Part shown: piece after piece, positions 52,458 to 61,427 of the stretch | Layout: the number at the start of each line of letters is the position of its first letter | Numbering within the stretch: position 1 is the stretch's first letter | Source of the DNA: CAHJXF01 sp038225855 | GTDB taxonomy: Bacteria > Pseudomonadota > Gammaproteobacteria > Burkholderiales > Burkholderiaceae_D | DNA: 64,000 nt | Reading direction: 5' to 3' | NCBI GenBank assembly: GCA_038225855.1 | Contig: JBBRQU010000019.1 | Span: 1 to 64,000 of the forward strand | Position numbers and translations under genes: made by a program | Notes under the pieces: generated by a model | What the model was told of the DNA's origin: nothing | Seen by the model: the letters and a program-made list of their open reading frames with translations, nothing else | Database searches by the model: none

Positions 52458-53708
52458 ATGAACCGGAACCAGGAGCTCTCGACGCGTGACGCGATCAACG
52501 ACGCGCGAGCGCATGAGCTTGCGCAATCGATCAAGCAGTGGGGTCGCGAACTGGGTTTCGCCGCCGTTGCGATCTGCGATGCGATGCCTCACGACGATGC
52601 CGGGACCGAAGCCGCGCGTCGGACCGAAGAGCGTCTGCGCGACTGGCTGGATCGAGGCTTTCACGGGACGATGGATTATATGGCCCGACACGGCATGCGC
52701 CGTGCGCGCCCCGCTGAACTCGTGCCGGGCACGGTGTCGGTGATCACCGTGAGGATGGATTACTTGCCCGAGGCAAGTATCGACTCCGCGATTGAAGGCG
52801 GAACCGCCGCCGAAACCCACGACGCGTCCACGAACTGGGTCGACGCGTCGTGGAACGTCCTTCACGATCCCTTGCGCGCCAACGTGTCGCGCTACGCGCA
52901 TGGCCGCGACTACCACAAGGTCTTGCGCACCCGACTGCAGCGCCTCTCCGATCGCATCGCCGAGGCGATCGGTCCCTTCGGGCATCGCGTGTTCACCGAT
53001 TCGGCGCCGGTGATGGAAGTCGAGCTCGCGCAGCGTTCGGGACTCGGCTGGCGCGGCAAGCACACGCTGCTGTTGTCGCGCACCGGTGGGTCGATGTTTT
53101 TCCTCGGTGAGCTCTTCCTCGATCTGCCGCTGCCCGCCGATCTTCCCGCGTCGGATCACTGCGGGCGCTGCACGCGTTGCATCGAGATCTGCCCGACGCG
53201 CGCCATCGTCGCGCCGCATGTGCTGGATGCGCGCCGCTGCATCGCCTACCTCACGATCGAACTCGAAGGTCCGATTCCGGAGGAGTATCGACCGCTGATC
53301 GGCAACCGCATCTACGGTTGCGACGATTGCCAGCTGGTGTGCCCCTGGAACAAATTCGCACAGCGAACGACCCTGCCGGACTTCGATGCGAGGCCGCTTG
53401 CGCATGGCACGCTGGTCGACGTGTTCGCATGGAGCGAGGACGAGTTTCTTGCGCACACCGAAGGCACGGCGATTCGACGTATCGGGCACGAACGCTGGCT
53501 GCGCAACGTCGCGGTGGCTCTCGGCAATGCGTTGGCGTCGGACGATGCGGCTATCGGCGATGAAGATCGCGCCGCGGTTCGGGCGTCGCTCGAGGCGCGG
53601 CGCGACGATCCTTCGACCCTGGTTCGCGAGCACGTCGCGTGGGCGGTGGCGCAGGACAGACTTACGAATGCGTGTCGTTCCCGCGAAAGCGGGAATCCAT
53701 CGGCGTAA
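52458..53708 (+). CDS. queG: Epoxyqueuosine reductase
   Basis: QueG is the cobalamin-dependent iron-sulfur enzyme for the last step of queuosine formation in tRNA. 416 residues from ATG 52458 (a GTG at 52452 could add two). Key parts: YMARHGMRR, FTDSAPVMEVELAQRSGLGW, and two 4Fe-4S sites CGRCTRCIEICPTRAI and CDDCQLVCPW. The last 11 residues (CRSRESGNPSA) and the stop codon are encoded by a REP-like element, so the C-terminus has been altered by repeat insertion. It is divergent from tsaE. Confidence 0.95.
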   Translation: MNRNQELSTRDAINDARAHELAQSIKQWGRELGFAAVAICDAMPHDDAGTEAARRTEERLRDWLDRGFHGTMDYMARHGMRRARPAELVPGTVSVITVRMDYLPEASIDSAIEGGTAAETHDASTNWVDASWNVLHDPLRANVSRYAHGRDYHKVLRTRLQRLSDRIAEAIGPFGHRVFTDSAPVMEVELAQRSGLGWRGKHTLLLSRTGGSMFFLGELFLDLPLPADLPASDHCGRCTRCIEICPTRAIVAPHVLDARRCIAYLTIELEGPIPEEYRPLIGNRIYGCDDCQLVCPWNKFAQRTTLPDFDARPLAHGTLVDVFAWSEDEFLAHTEGTAIRRIGHERWLRNVAVALGNALASDDAAIGDEDRAAVRASLEARRDDPSTLVREHVAWAVAQDRLTNACRSRESGNPSA

Positions 53709-53754
53709 GGTCATCGATGACGACATTGAATCCCTGCTTTCGCAGGGACGACGG
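53672..53754. repeat. Paired inverted REP-like palindromes overlapping queG 3' end
   Basis: GTCGTTCCCGCGAAAGCGGG followed by AATCCA faces TGAATCCCTGCTTTCGCAGGGACGACGG. The first arm encodes the end of QueG and carries its stop codon; the second lies in the gap to the convergent transporter gene. Confidence 0.82.
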
Positions 53755-53758
53755 GTAG

Positions 53759-54652
53759 CTAACGCGCCGCGATGATCCACAGCGGCAACGTAACCACTGA
53801 CACGATCGTTCCGGCCGAAATCAGGAACGCGACGATCGCGCCGTTGCCGCCCATGCGCACCGCGAGGATGTACGCGGACGAAGCCGTAGGCAACGCGGCG
53901 AACAGAACAGCGATCTCTCGCTGCAGCGGCGGCAATTCCCAGAGCCGCGCGACGATCAATGCGACCGCCGGCGCTGCGATGAGCTTGACCGCGAGCCACC
54001 ACGCGAGCGTCGGCTTCTCGACGATCGTGCCCGCAAGCCGCAGGCCCGCACCGACCGCGATCAGGCCGAGCGCGATCGACGCGCTACCCAATCGCTGCAG
54101 CGTCGCCGTGACGAACTCGGGTAGTTGCAATCCCGCGAGGTTCATGCCGAGGCCGCAGACGGTCGCGATGATCAGCGGGTTGCGCGCCAGTTCGCGCAGG
54201 ATGTTCGACCGCTGATGATGCGCGAGCGCGAACACCGCCGCCGCATTGGCGATCGGCACCGCGACGCCGATTGCGACCGCCATCAGCGCGATGCCCTCGC
54301 TGCCCGCAAGCCGACCCGCGAGCGCGAGCGCGACATACGAGTTGAAGCGGAATGCGCATTGCACGCCCGACGCGAACACCAGCGGCGCGGGCTTGAAGAG
54401 CGGCCGCGCGAGCCAGCCGAGCACGATGCCGGTCGCGACCGCGGCGAGGCACACGCCGATCAATCCCGCGGTCGATCCGAAGTCGAACTTCGCGGTCGCG
54501 GTCGAATTGAACAACAGTGACGGAAAGAGGACGAAGTACACCAGGCGCTCGAGCCCCGTCCAGAAGGCGAGCTCGAAACGCGCGTATCGTTTCAATAGCG
54601 CGCCGAGAAAGATCAGCGCGAAATCGGGGAAGAGCAGCAGGGCGACGGACAA
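53759..54652 (-). CDS. AEC family transporter
   Basis: An auxin-efflux-carrier-type membrane transporter of 297 residues with about ten helices. Blocks: PDFALIFLGALLKRYARF, ERLVYFVLFPSLLFNSTA, FRFNSYVALALAGRLAG, AVAIGVAVPIANAAAVFAL and LFAALPTASSAYILAVRMGG. No ATG is near the N-terminus; TTG 54652 is the likely start. It begins only 9 bp from the divergent chalcone-isomerase-like gene, so their promoters must overlap the coding ends. The substrate is unknown; dicarboxylates are typical. Confidence 0.85.
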   Translation of the reverse strand: MSVALLLFPDFALIFLGALLKRYARFELAFWTGLERLVYFVLFPSLLFNSTATAKFDFGSTAGLIGVCLAAVATGIVLGWLARPLFKPAPLVFASGVQCAFRFNSYVALALAGRLAGSEGIALMAVAIGVAVPIANAAAVFALAHHQRSNILRELARNPLIIATVCGLGMNLAGLQLPEFVTATLQRLGSASIALGLIAVGAGLRLAGTIVEKPTLAWWLAVKLIAAPAVALIVARLWELPPLQREIAVLFAALPTASSAYILAVRMGGNGAIVAFLISAGTIVSVVTLPLWIIAAR

Positions 54653-54661
54653 GGGATGACG

Positions 54662-55321
54662 ATGGGTTCGAGGGACGAGGAGGGCAAGCGCAGCGCGCCG
54701 CGCACTTTGACCGTATGGCGCGGGTTGGGCAAGTCGCTCGTCGTGATGGCTATCGTGTCGATGTCGATGACGCTGCCGATGACGCGGCTCGCGCACGCGG
54801 CCACGGTCGAGCGCGAAGGCATGCGTTATGAAGACACCATCCGCGTCGGCAACACGAAACTCGTCCTTAACGGCATCGGCGTGCGCGCGGTAGCGTGGCT
54901 CAAAGGCTACGTCGCCGGCCTCTATCTTCCACAGAAGGAAGGCGAAGCCGAGCAGGTCTATACGCTGCAGGGACCCAAGCGCATCGCGGTGAAAATGCTG
55001 CTTGACATCGACTCGGGCCTGCTCGCCAAAACCTTCAGCGACGGCATCCGCAAGAACTATCGCGACGACGAACTCGAAGCCCTGCGCCCGCGCATGGACG
55101 CGTTCGACGCGCAGGTCCGCGCGATCGGCGGCGTCAAGAAGGGCGACGCGATCGACCTCGACTACCAGCCCGCCAGCGGCACGCGTATCCTCGTCAACGG
55201 CAAGCCGCGTGGTGAAGCGATTGCGGGCGATGACTTCTACGTCGCACTGCTCAAGATGTTCATCGGCGAGCGCGCGATCGACAAGAATCTGAGGTCGGCG
55301 CTGCTGGGGAAAGCGTCGTGA
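54662..55321 (+). CDS. Secreted chalcone isomerase-like protein
   Basis: A 219-residue protein with a chalcone isomerase-like (CHI_3) domain. Signal peptide at about residues 22-46 (GLGKSLVVMAIVSMSM, cleavage LAHA-AT). The domain starts VEREGMRYEDTIRVGNTKLV and includes AWLKGYVAGLYLP, DIDSGLLAKTFSDGIRKNY and FIGERAIDKNLRSALLG. I chose ATG 54662 because AAGGG lies 6 bases before it; ATG 54656 is also possible. Bacterial members are thought to bind fatty acids or act in the envelope. Confidence 0.85.
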   Translation: MGSRDEEGKRSAPRTLTVWRGLGKSLVVMAIVSMSMTLPMTRLAHAATVEREGMRYEDTIRVGNTKLVLNGIGVRAVAWLKGYVAGLYLPQKEGEAEQVYTLQGPKRIAVKMLLDIDSGLLAKTFSDGIRKNYRDDELEALRPRMDAFDAQVRAIGGVKKGDAIDLDYQPASGTRILVNGKPRGEAIAGDDFYVALLKMFIGERAIDKNLRSALLGKAS

Positions 55322-55374
55322 GTCGAGCGTTGTCCTTCATTGGTTTTTTTTGAATGATTTTTGGAGAAGCTGTC

Positions 55375-55905
55375 ATGCGTATTTTTGCCGCGATTCTTTT
55401 CATTCTGTTTTCGGCTGCATCGTTTTCGGCCATCGCCGGTCCGACCGATCCGTCGAGCTTCGATGCCACGCCCTACAAGTCGCAAAAGGCGCTCTACGAC
55501 TTCAACTTCGCCAAGCCGAACGACGTGCTTCCCGCATTCGGCTACGTGAAGAATCATCTGGAGGCGATCCGGAAGTATGGTCAGCCCGATACGTCGAAGA
55601 TCGTGATCGTCGCGCACGGCAACGAGCTGCACGCGTTCTCGCGCCTGAATCGCGCGGCCTATCCGCAGATGTACGACGAGCTGAAAGCCTTGAAGGAGGC
55701 CGGCGTCACCATCCACGTGTGCGGCAATGCCGCGCGCGCCCGCGGTTACAAGCCCGACGAGTTCTACGACGTGGTAACGGTGGTTCCGGCGGCCGTGATC
55801 GACATCGCCAAGTGGCAGAACGAGGGCTACAGCTACATGTATGCGGGGTGGTTTCCGCGGCTCACGCGGGAAGAGGTGGTGGCGGAGCATCCGGAGTTGC
55901 GGTGA
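55375..55905 (+). CDS. Secreted DsrE/F-like protein
   Basis: A 176-residue protein of the DsrE/DsrF-like fold with a Sec signal (MRIFAAILFILFSAASFSAI, cleavage near AIAG). Body: KALYDFNFAKPNDVLPAFGY, IVIVAHGNELHAFSRLNR, LKEAGVTIHVCGNAARARGY, in which a single Cys matches the active-site position of sulfur-trafficking relatives. The Shine-Dalgarno GGAGA precedes ATG 55375; the upstream ATG 55354 would bury the signal peptide. It may handle periplasmic sulfur. The next small gene starts 9 bp later. Confidence 0.85.
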   Translation: MRIFAAILFILFSAASFSAIAGPTDPSSFDATPYKSQKALYDFNFAKPNDVLPAFGYVKNHLEAIRKYGQPDTSKIVIVAHGNELHAFSRLNRAAYPQMYDELKALKEAGVTIHVCGNAARARGYKPDEFYDVVTVVPAAVIDIAKWQNEGYSYMYAGWFPRLTREEVVAEHPELR

Positions 55906-55913
55906 GGATTGAT

Positions 55914-56114
55914 ATGCGCAAAGAGTACGATTTCTCGGCGGCGAGAAAGAATCCTTACGCTGCCCGACTGAAAAAGCAGATTGCCATTCGCGCTGCGGAA
56001 GAGCCGATATGGCCTGAAGCGCTGGGCGAGCTTGAGGCGGGAATCGCCGAGGCCGATCGCGGCGATACGATTTCGGGCGAGGAGTTGTTTGAACGCTTGC
56101 CTCGCCACGAGTAG
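55914..56114 (+). CDS. Small antitoxin-like protein without obvious toxin
   Basis: A 66-residue protein with Shine-Dalgarno TGAGGA. The first 25 residues (MRKEYDFSAARKNPYAARLK) match the start of BrnA/CopG-type antitoxins, but the expected ribbon-helix-helix part (TIRLDEDT...) is replaced by IAIRAAEEPIWPEALGELEA and ADRGDTISGEELFERLP, resembling the tail of RelB/ParD-type antitoxins. No cognate toxin is adjacent; the neighbour on the other strand is the broken Type IIG gene, ending 7 bp away. It may be a recombinant or decayed antitoxin. Confidence 0.65.
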   Translation: MRKEYDFSAARKNPYAARLKKQIAIRAAEEPIWPEALGELEAGIAEADRGDTISGEELFERLPRHE

Positions 56115-56121
56115 GGATGCC

Positions 56122-59100
56122 CTAGGGTTGCACGATCGACGTGAGGTCTCCCGCGTCGATCGCATTCATGTACGCCAGCACCAAGTCTTTCGTCAGATAG
56201 CGGCCGTGTGCCGATACGTCTTGCTCGCGCACGATCGGGAACGTATCCATGACGTAGGCCGCATCGTCCCGACCCAGACCGTAAAGACGAAAGAAAAGCG
56301 CATCGAGGCGAGCAATGCGATGGCGGCGGTCCTCTGCATCCCACGCGAACGGCGGCCCGTCGAAGCCGAGGTCGCGCGCGAATGAAGCGAGATCGTGCGC
56401 GGTGTACGACAGGCGAAGAACTTCGTTGCGAATGAAATCGGAGATGGTTGTATTGCCGATGCGCGTTTCGAATTGCTCGGGGCGGATCATTGGCAGCTGC
56501 TCAACGATGAACCAATTTAGATTTTGTCCCTGGACTTTTTGTCTGAGAACAAAATCGAGCGCAATCGACGAAAGATTCGCGAGCAGGAGCGGGAGCCACA
56601 ACTGTGCGTCTGCATGTTCGGTCGTTTCCGGCAACAGCGTCGCCATGCTGTTGCCCAAGCCGGAACGTGGCAACATCGCCGCAATCATCGTGCGCATATT
56701 CGTCGGCGCTGTTATCGACTTGTAAGCCAGTATCCACTGGGCCTTTGTTGTCGCATCTACATCAGACGCGTTCAAATAAAACTGTGGCGCGGGAACAAAC
56801 GCTGGGTTGCTGTGATGGGCCTCCGTAGTCGCTACCTGCTGCGCGGGCCGATGAAGATTCGAAGCATTGACTACGACATTGGCCGCGCGGTGGTCGTATG
56901 CCTGCACCATCTTGCCTTCGTAGAGCGGCAGCGCCTCGGCCTCGCCTTTCTTCCATCGGTTGCCGCCGACCGGATACCAGCCATCGCGTTCAAGCTCGTC
57001 GCGGCGCTTGAAGAGGTGCGAGTCATTGGTCATATGAAACATCGTCGCGTACTTCACCGGCCAAATTTTCTTTGTCGTTTCGGCACATCTATCGACCAGC
57101 ACAGGTTGTCGCGAATAGATGGCAGTCGTGATCTCACCGTCGCGGCGCGTGCGAAAGACTGGCGCAGCACCTGTGTTCGGATTGACTGACACAAAATTGG
57201 CGCTAGTCAATTCAACGTTCGATCGGCGTTGGCAAGTTCGTTGGTGCGATGTAGATAGAAGGCACAACGCGTTGTCTTGAATGTTCGAGCCACGCCGCCA
57301 AAAACCAGCACACAGAATTTGAAGCTCGCATGAACGTCCGGAAAAAATATTTTGCGATTCTCGAAATCGAATAACGCAGCGAGGCGCTGTGTTGTGGAGA
57401 TGCTTCTAAAAAATTTCGCCGCGCCGAGATCTGCCGCGATGCCCGAAGGGCAGAGCAATCCGACGACGCCGCGAGTTGCGACGAGCGACTGAGCGCGTTC
57501 GACAAACAATCCGTAGAGATTGATATCGCCCGTCGATAGCAACGGGAAGTCCCCGCATTCGCGAAACACCCGTGCCGCGCTGATCGATGCGTCTTGCGCT
57601 TCGACGTAGTCGCGCCAAAGCGGGTCGCCATTGGTCTCCAGCGATTTGATCAGGCGCTTGCGATCGGCGGCGCGTGCTGCTTGCGCGACTTCGAGTCGCC
57701 GTTCGGCAAACCATTCCACCTGTTGCAGCTTGATTCGATCCCAAGGCGGATTGCCGATGACGGCATCGAAGCCCCCACGATCGTCTTGCCAGACGCCGGG
57801 GAACGCGACCGGCCAATGCAGGAAATGCTCGTGCCTCGCGAGTACGCTTGCTGTCGCGAGCAACTCGTTGGCCGCGTCGACATCGGCACGTTCGCGCTTG
57901 TCGATCTTGCCTTCAATGCGGCTTGCGAGTGCGACTCCAGTCAGGTTGTAGCGGCCCGATAACAGTGCCTGCGCGCCTTGTGCCCATTCGCTGTTTGCAG
58001 CCTTCCTCTTGTCGGGCCAGCCGGGTATGAGCCACCGCAGCGCGCGCCACAAATCGAGCAGCGCGCGGAGCGGCGCCAGATCGGCCTCCGCTTTGTCCAT
58101 CAGCTCCTTGGATCGATGTGCCTCCGCGACATCGATGTCGGTGAGTTCAGCAATGGCGGCGATGGAGCGCGCGGCGATGTCGAGGCGTGTGAGCTGATCC
58201 GCTTGAAACAACACGCCCCATTGCTGAAGGCCGATGCGTACCTTGTTCAGGTTTTCGCCATGCAATGCATCACCACAACGAAGATGATGATCGAGGAACG
58301 ACAGCGGCGCGCCGACCGTGAAGGTATGCAACCACAACGCAACCTTGGCCAACTCGACGGCCATCGGGTTCTTGTCCACGCCGTGAATCACGCGCTTCAG
58401 GATCATGCGCCGAACGATGTGGCGATCGTCGAGCTGAGCACGGGTCACTGCCCAGCCTTGATCTGCCGCTGTAGCGAGAATGCGCTCGCGAATGTCGGCG
58501 ATGCGTGCGACCAGCGGCGACCTCCACGCGGGTTGGTCGGCGTTTCCGAGATGCGCCGCCCAGCGTTGTTGGGAAACCCTTTCCTCGGCCGCGTCGACCG
58601 CTTCGAGAATCTGATCGGCAAGTACATCGACCAGAGAAACGAGGAAGTGGCCACTACCCATCGCGGGATCACAGACCTTGAGATCGAGCATGCGCGAAGC
58701 GGGGTCGAGCCGATCGAGTTCGTCCCAATCAGCCGGCTTGAGTTCGTGCTTTCTGTTCCAGCTCTTGTCGAGGCGCGTGTTGAACGCGTCACTCCGCTCG
58801 TCGAGCAGCGGTGCAAGCGTTTCAGCGAGCAAGAGTTGGACGAGATCGTCGTGCGTGTAATAGCTGCCGCTGATCTTTCGCGCGAAGCTAGTCGGAAGTG
58901 CCACAAGTCGCTCGTCGCCTTCCTCCCCAACCACGTCGAGTTTGAATTCGAGCAGCCGTTCATAGATCGAACCGAGGTGTTGGACCGAGAGGTCGCGGTA
59001 GTTGATCCATGCACGAAACACATCCTCGGATCGTCGCGACAACTCATCAAGCAGAGGCGCAAGTTGCGAATCGGGGATGCGAACGCGTGCGAGCAATGGG

Positions 59101-60248
59101 ACGGCGGCCTGATCGAACAGGCCGCCGTTGTATGCGGGCAATCCGAGCGCGGAGTCGCCGTTTGAAATGGCGTTGAACAGGCTGCGCAGGGTTTCCCAAA
59201 TTCGCGCAGCGGTTTCCGAAAAGACGCCGTTCGAGTCGCGCTTGTCCCGGATGTCCTCGCGCAATTTCCGAAGGCTGTAATCGCGATATCGGGAATCGCG
59301 AATCGGAAGCAGTTGTCGGTCTTCCGCATAAAGCAAGAAGAGAAGGCGGTAGAGCAGGATCAGTGCACCCGCACGAACCTCATCGAGATATTTGCGAGTC
59401 AGAGGTCTCGGCGCATCGGGATCGTTTTTCATCAGCGCGTTGGATAGCGCGGGGAACACCAGCTTGAAAACGCGATCGCCAACGTCTTGCGAAACTTTCT
59501 CTTCGTACTGACGTGCTTCGTTGAGCGCGTATTCATGGAAGGTCCGCGCGTCAGGGTCCCACGATTGCGGCAGGAATGCTTCGCGACGAAACAGGAGATC
59601 GAGAAGCTTCAGCCCGTGACGCGCTTCGTAGTCGAAGAGACTGACTTCGATTCCGGGAACACCGATCAAGGCAGCGACATCGAGTTCGAAGAAATCTTCG
59701 GATCGCGAACGCGTGCCTTGAAAATAGAGACGCCACGTACGGCCGTTGGTCAACACGCCCCAACGAATCTTGCGATCCGACGCAACTTCGACCGTCGATA
59801 GATAGCGCAGCATTTGATTCGAAGGGACGGCCGCATCCATGCGGTTGGTACCCTGGCCACGATCGAGCTGGCGCATCCATCGTTTGGATTCGACGATGGC
59901 GATGCCGTGACGATAACGTCGATTGTCCGTTCTCTCCGCAAGCGCCTTTTGTTTCGCGGCGGCATCGGGTAGCAGCAGCAGATCGGGGACGTCTTCACGT
60001 CACGAGCCCGAAGCGGTGACTTGCGGGAGCGCGAGATCGTTCCAGCCAAGAAGACCCAAGGTCTTCACGATGATTTCGTCTTCAGTTACGGCTTCGTTGA
60101 TTTCCGAGCCGGAGTCGAACGGTGAATAGACCAGACGGAGAGCATCGACAAACGCGTCGAGTGCGCTATCTGGAAGCTCGGTCCAGACAGGCGTATCGGC
60201 AATCCCCGTGCTCAGAGAATCTTGCGCGAAGAGCGAGCCTTGCATCAA
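56122..60248 (-). pseudogene. Type IIG Eco57I-like restriction-methylation gene, broken
   Basis: One gene of about 1370 codons carried in three open pieces. It starts at ATG 60248 (MMQGSLFAQDSLSTGIAD) but meets an in-frame TGA at 60000-60002, right before REDVPDLLLLPD. Reading on in the same frame gives a PD-(D/E)xK nuclease (VPDLLLLPD ... IAIVESKRW), the methylase with DPAMGSGHFLVSL (SAM site, near 58660) and IGNPPWDRIK (catalytic NPPW, near 57750). A one-base loss near 57210-57218 shifts the frame just before ELTSANFVSVNPNTGAAPVF; the last piece, ending 56122, holds the target-recognition part. Either lesion alone should block a full enzyme. Sequencing error cannot be excluded for either. 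Confidence 0.85.
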
Positions 60249-60288
60249 AAGCCGATCATTGTTTCATTTCGTCTTGCGGATCGTGGAA

Positions 60289-60807
60289 TCATTTCGGCGC
60301 AATCACCTTCAACTTCGGAAAGTATTCGCGATAGCGCTGCGGGTCGCGTGTCAGCAGTGCGTGTCCCGCGATCGATGCATGCGCGCCAATGTAGAAATCC
60401 GGCAGCGGCGAACGCTTGGTTCCGCCACGCTTGCGATAGAGCTTGTAGGCCTTGCCTGCCAGGAACGCTGCTTCCCACGTCAACGATTCGCGCGTGAGCT
60501 TTAGAGGGCCGAGCGCGGCCTCGAGTGCCTCGATGGTTGGATAGCCTGGGGCGAGCTCGGCGTAGATGATCGGCAGGATCGTCGCGCGCTGTTCTTCAAT
60601 CAACGGAGCAAGTTGACTGAAGGACCATTGCGCCCAAACGGGATGATTGTTGAGCACGTCGATAAGCACGTTGGTATCGACGACCACAGCATGCGGACCG
60701 GCGATCGCCGCGTAGTGCGCATAGGGCTCCTTGACGCTGGTCGCGCGCCGCGAGGGGTGCGTGCTGCCCGGCCCGACGACTCTTGCCAACACAGACGCAC
60801 GCACCAT
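60289..60807 (-). CDS. vapC: VapC PIN-domain toxin
   Basis: A 172-residue PIN-domain ribonuclease. Acidic residues of the active site appear in VVVDTNVLIDVLNNHP, IIYAELAPGY, PLPDFYIGAHASIAGHALLT and TRDPQRY. About 35 residues precede the PIN core, longer than most VapC. The start ATG 60807 shares one base with the vapB stop (TGATG), typical of coupled toxin-antitoxin genes. It lies next to the broken restriction gene. Confidence 0.9.
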   Translation of the reverse strand: MVRASVLARVVGPGSTHPSRRATSVKEPYAHYAAIAGPHAVVVDTNVLIDVLNNHPVWAQWSFSQLAPLIEEQRATILPIIYAELAPGYPTIEALEAALGPLKLTRESLTWEAAFLAGKAYKLYRKRGGTKRSPLPDFYIGAHASIAGHALLTRDPQRYREYFPKLKVIAPK

Positions 60808-61052
60808 CAATCTTCGCCCCGCAGGAATTCCATGATCTGCTCCGTTGTCCAGCCGTGGAACTCGGTCATCGATCCGCGCGCATTTTCGAGTGCGGCGATT
60901 GCCCATCCTGGCTCGGGCTTCCTGGGGGCAGCGCGCTTCAAGATCACCTGTCCCCTGATGTATTCGAATTCGACTTCAGTGTGGGGCAACAGCTCAGCCT
61001 TTTCGCGTATCGCTTGCGGGATCGTGACTTGCCCTTTGCTGGTGATGCGCAT
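60807..61052 (-). CDS. vapB: VapB AbrB-type antitoxin
   Basis: An 81-residue antitoxin. The N-terminal swapped-hairpin AbrB domain reads MRITSKGQVTIPQAIREKAE with VEFEYIRGQVILKRA; the C-terminus (MTEFHGWTTEQIMEFLRGED) should wrap the toxin. It likely represses its own promoter at the 17-bp palindrome upstream. The start ATG 61052 is fixed by the AbrB domain; a longer frame has no support. Confidence 0.92.
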   Translation of the reverse strand: MRITSKGQVTIPQAIREKAELLPHTEVEFEYIRGQVILKRAAPRKPEPGWAIAALENARGSMTEFHGWTTEQIMEFLRGED

Positions 61053-61074
61053 GGCGGTCTCCGGTATTACGTTG

Positions 61075-61091
61075 GTAAGAATGAATCTTAC
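61075..61091. promoter_or_regulatory. Likely VapB operator palindrome
   Basis: GTAAGAATGAATCTTAC has six-base inverted arms around a five-base centre, 23-39 bp upstream of vapB. On the minus strand TAAGAT within it resembles a -10 box, so VapBC binding would cover the promoter. Confidence 0.6.
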
Positions 61092-61427
61092 TAAAATTCG
61101 AGACTTTGTTGCGCGCTGAAGATGCGCAGGCTTATTCTTCGCAAAGCCCCTGCATATTGTTGTGGCCCGCGCGCTGGGCCGAAAATTTGAACCGTATCCG
61201 CACATGAAGTCACGGGCGAACTCTTCCGATCAATGCATAGATCCGGACAACCCTCCGTGGTCCGAGGAGATGTCGGGGCCACCGGTCGTTCTCCCGGGGG
61301 CGGACGGTCATCCAGGACGCATGGGTGGCCGAGGCGCTCCGTCGCGAAGATGTAGGTCGAGCCGGTAAGGTCGCTTTGGTAGCCGGCCGCGAAGCTGTAG
61401 CTCGCGTTCGCGAGCGGATTTCGTGAG
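61092..61427. other. Gap with no recognised gene
   Basis: 336 bp between vapB and ileS. Short frames cross it on both strands, but none has a convincing start, ribosome site or family match. A minus-strand stretch reading AAGYQSDLTGSTYIFATERL looks protein-like and may be a leftover gene fragment. Confidence 0.5.

Noticed and set aside
60000..60002. In-frame TGA of the Type IIG gene as selenocysteine or readthrough
   Set aside because: The family has no selenoprotein members, the site lies at an extra dipeptide insertion, and a second frameshift exists downstream.
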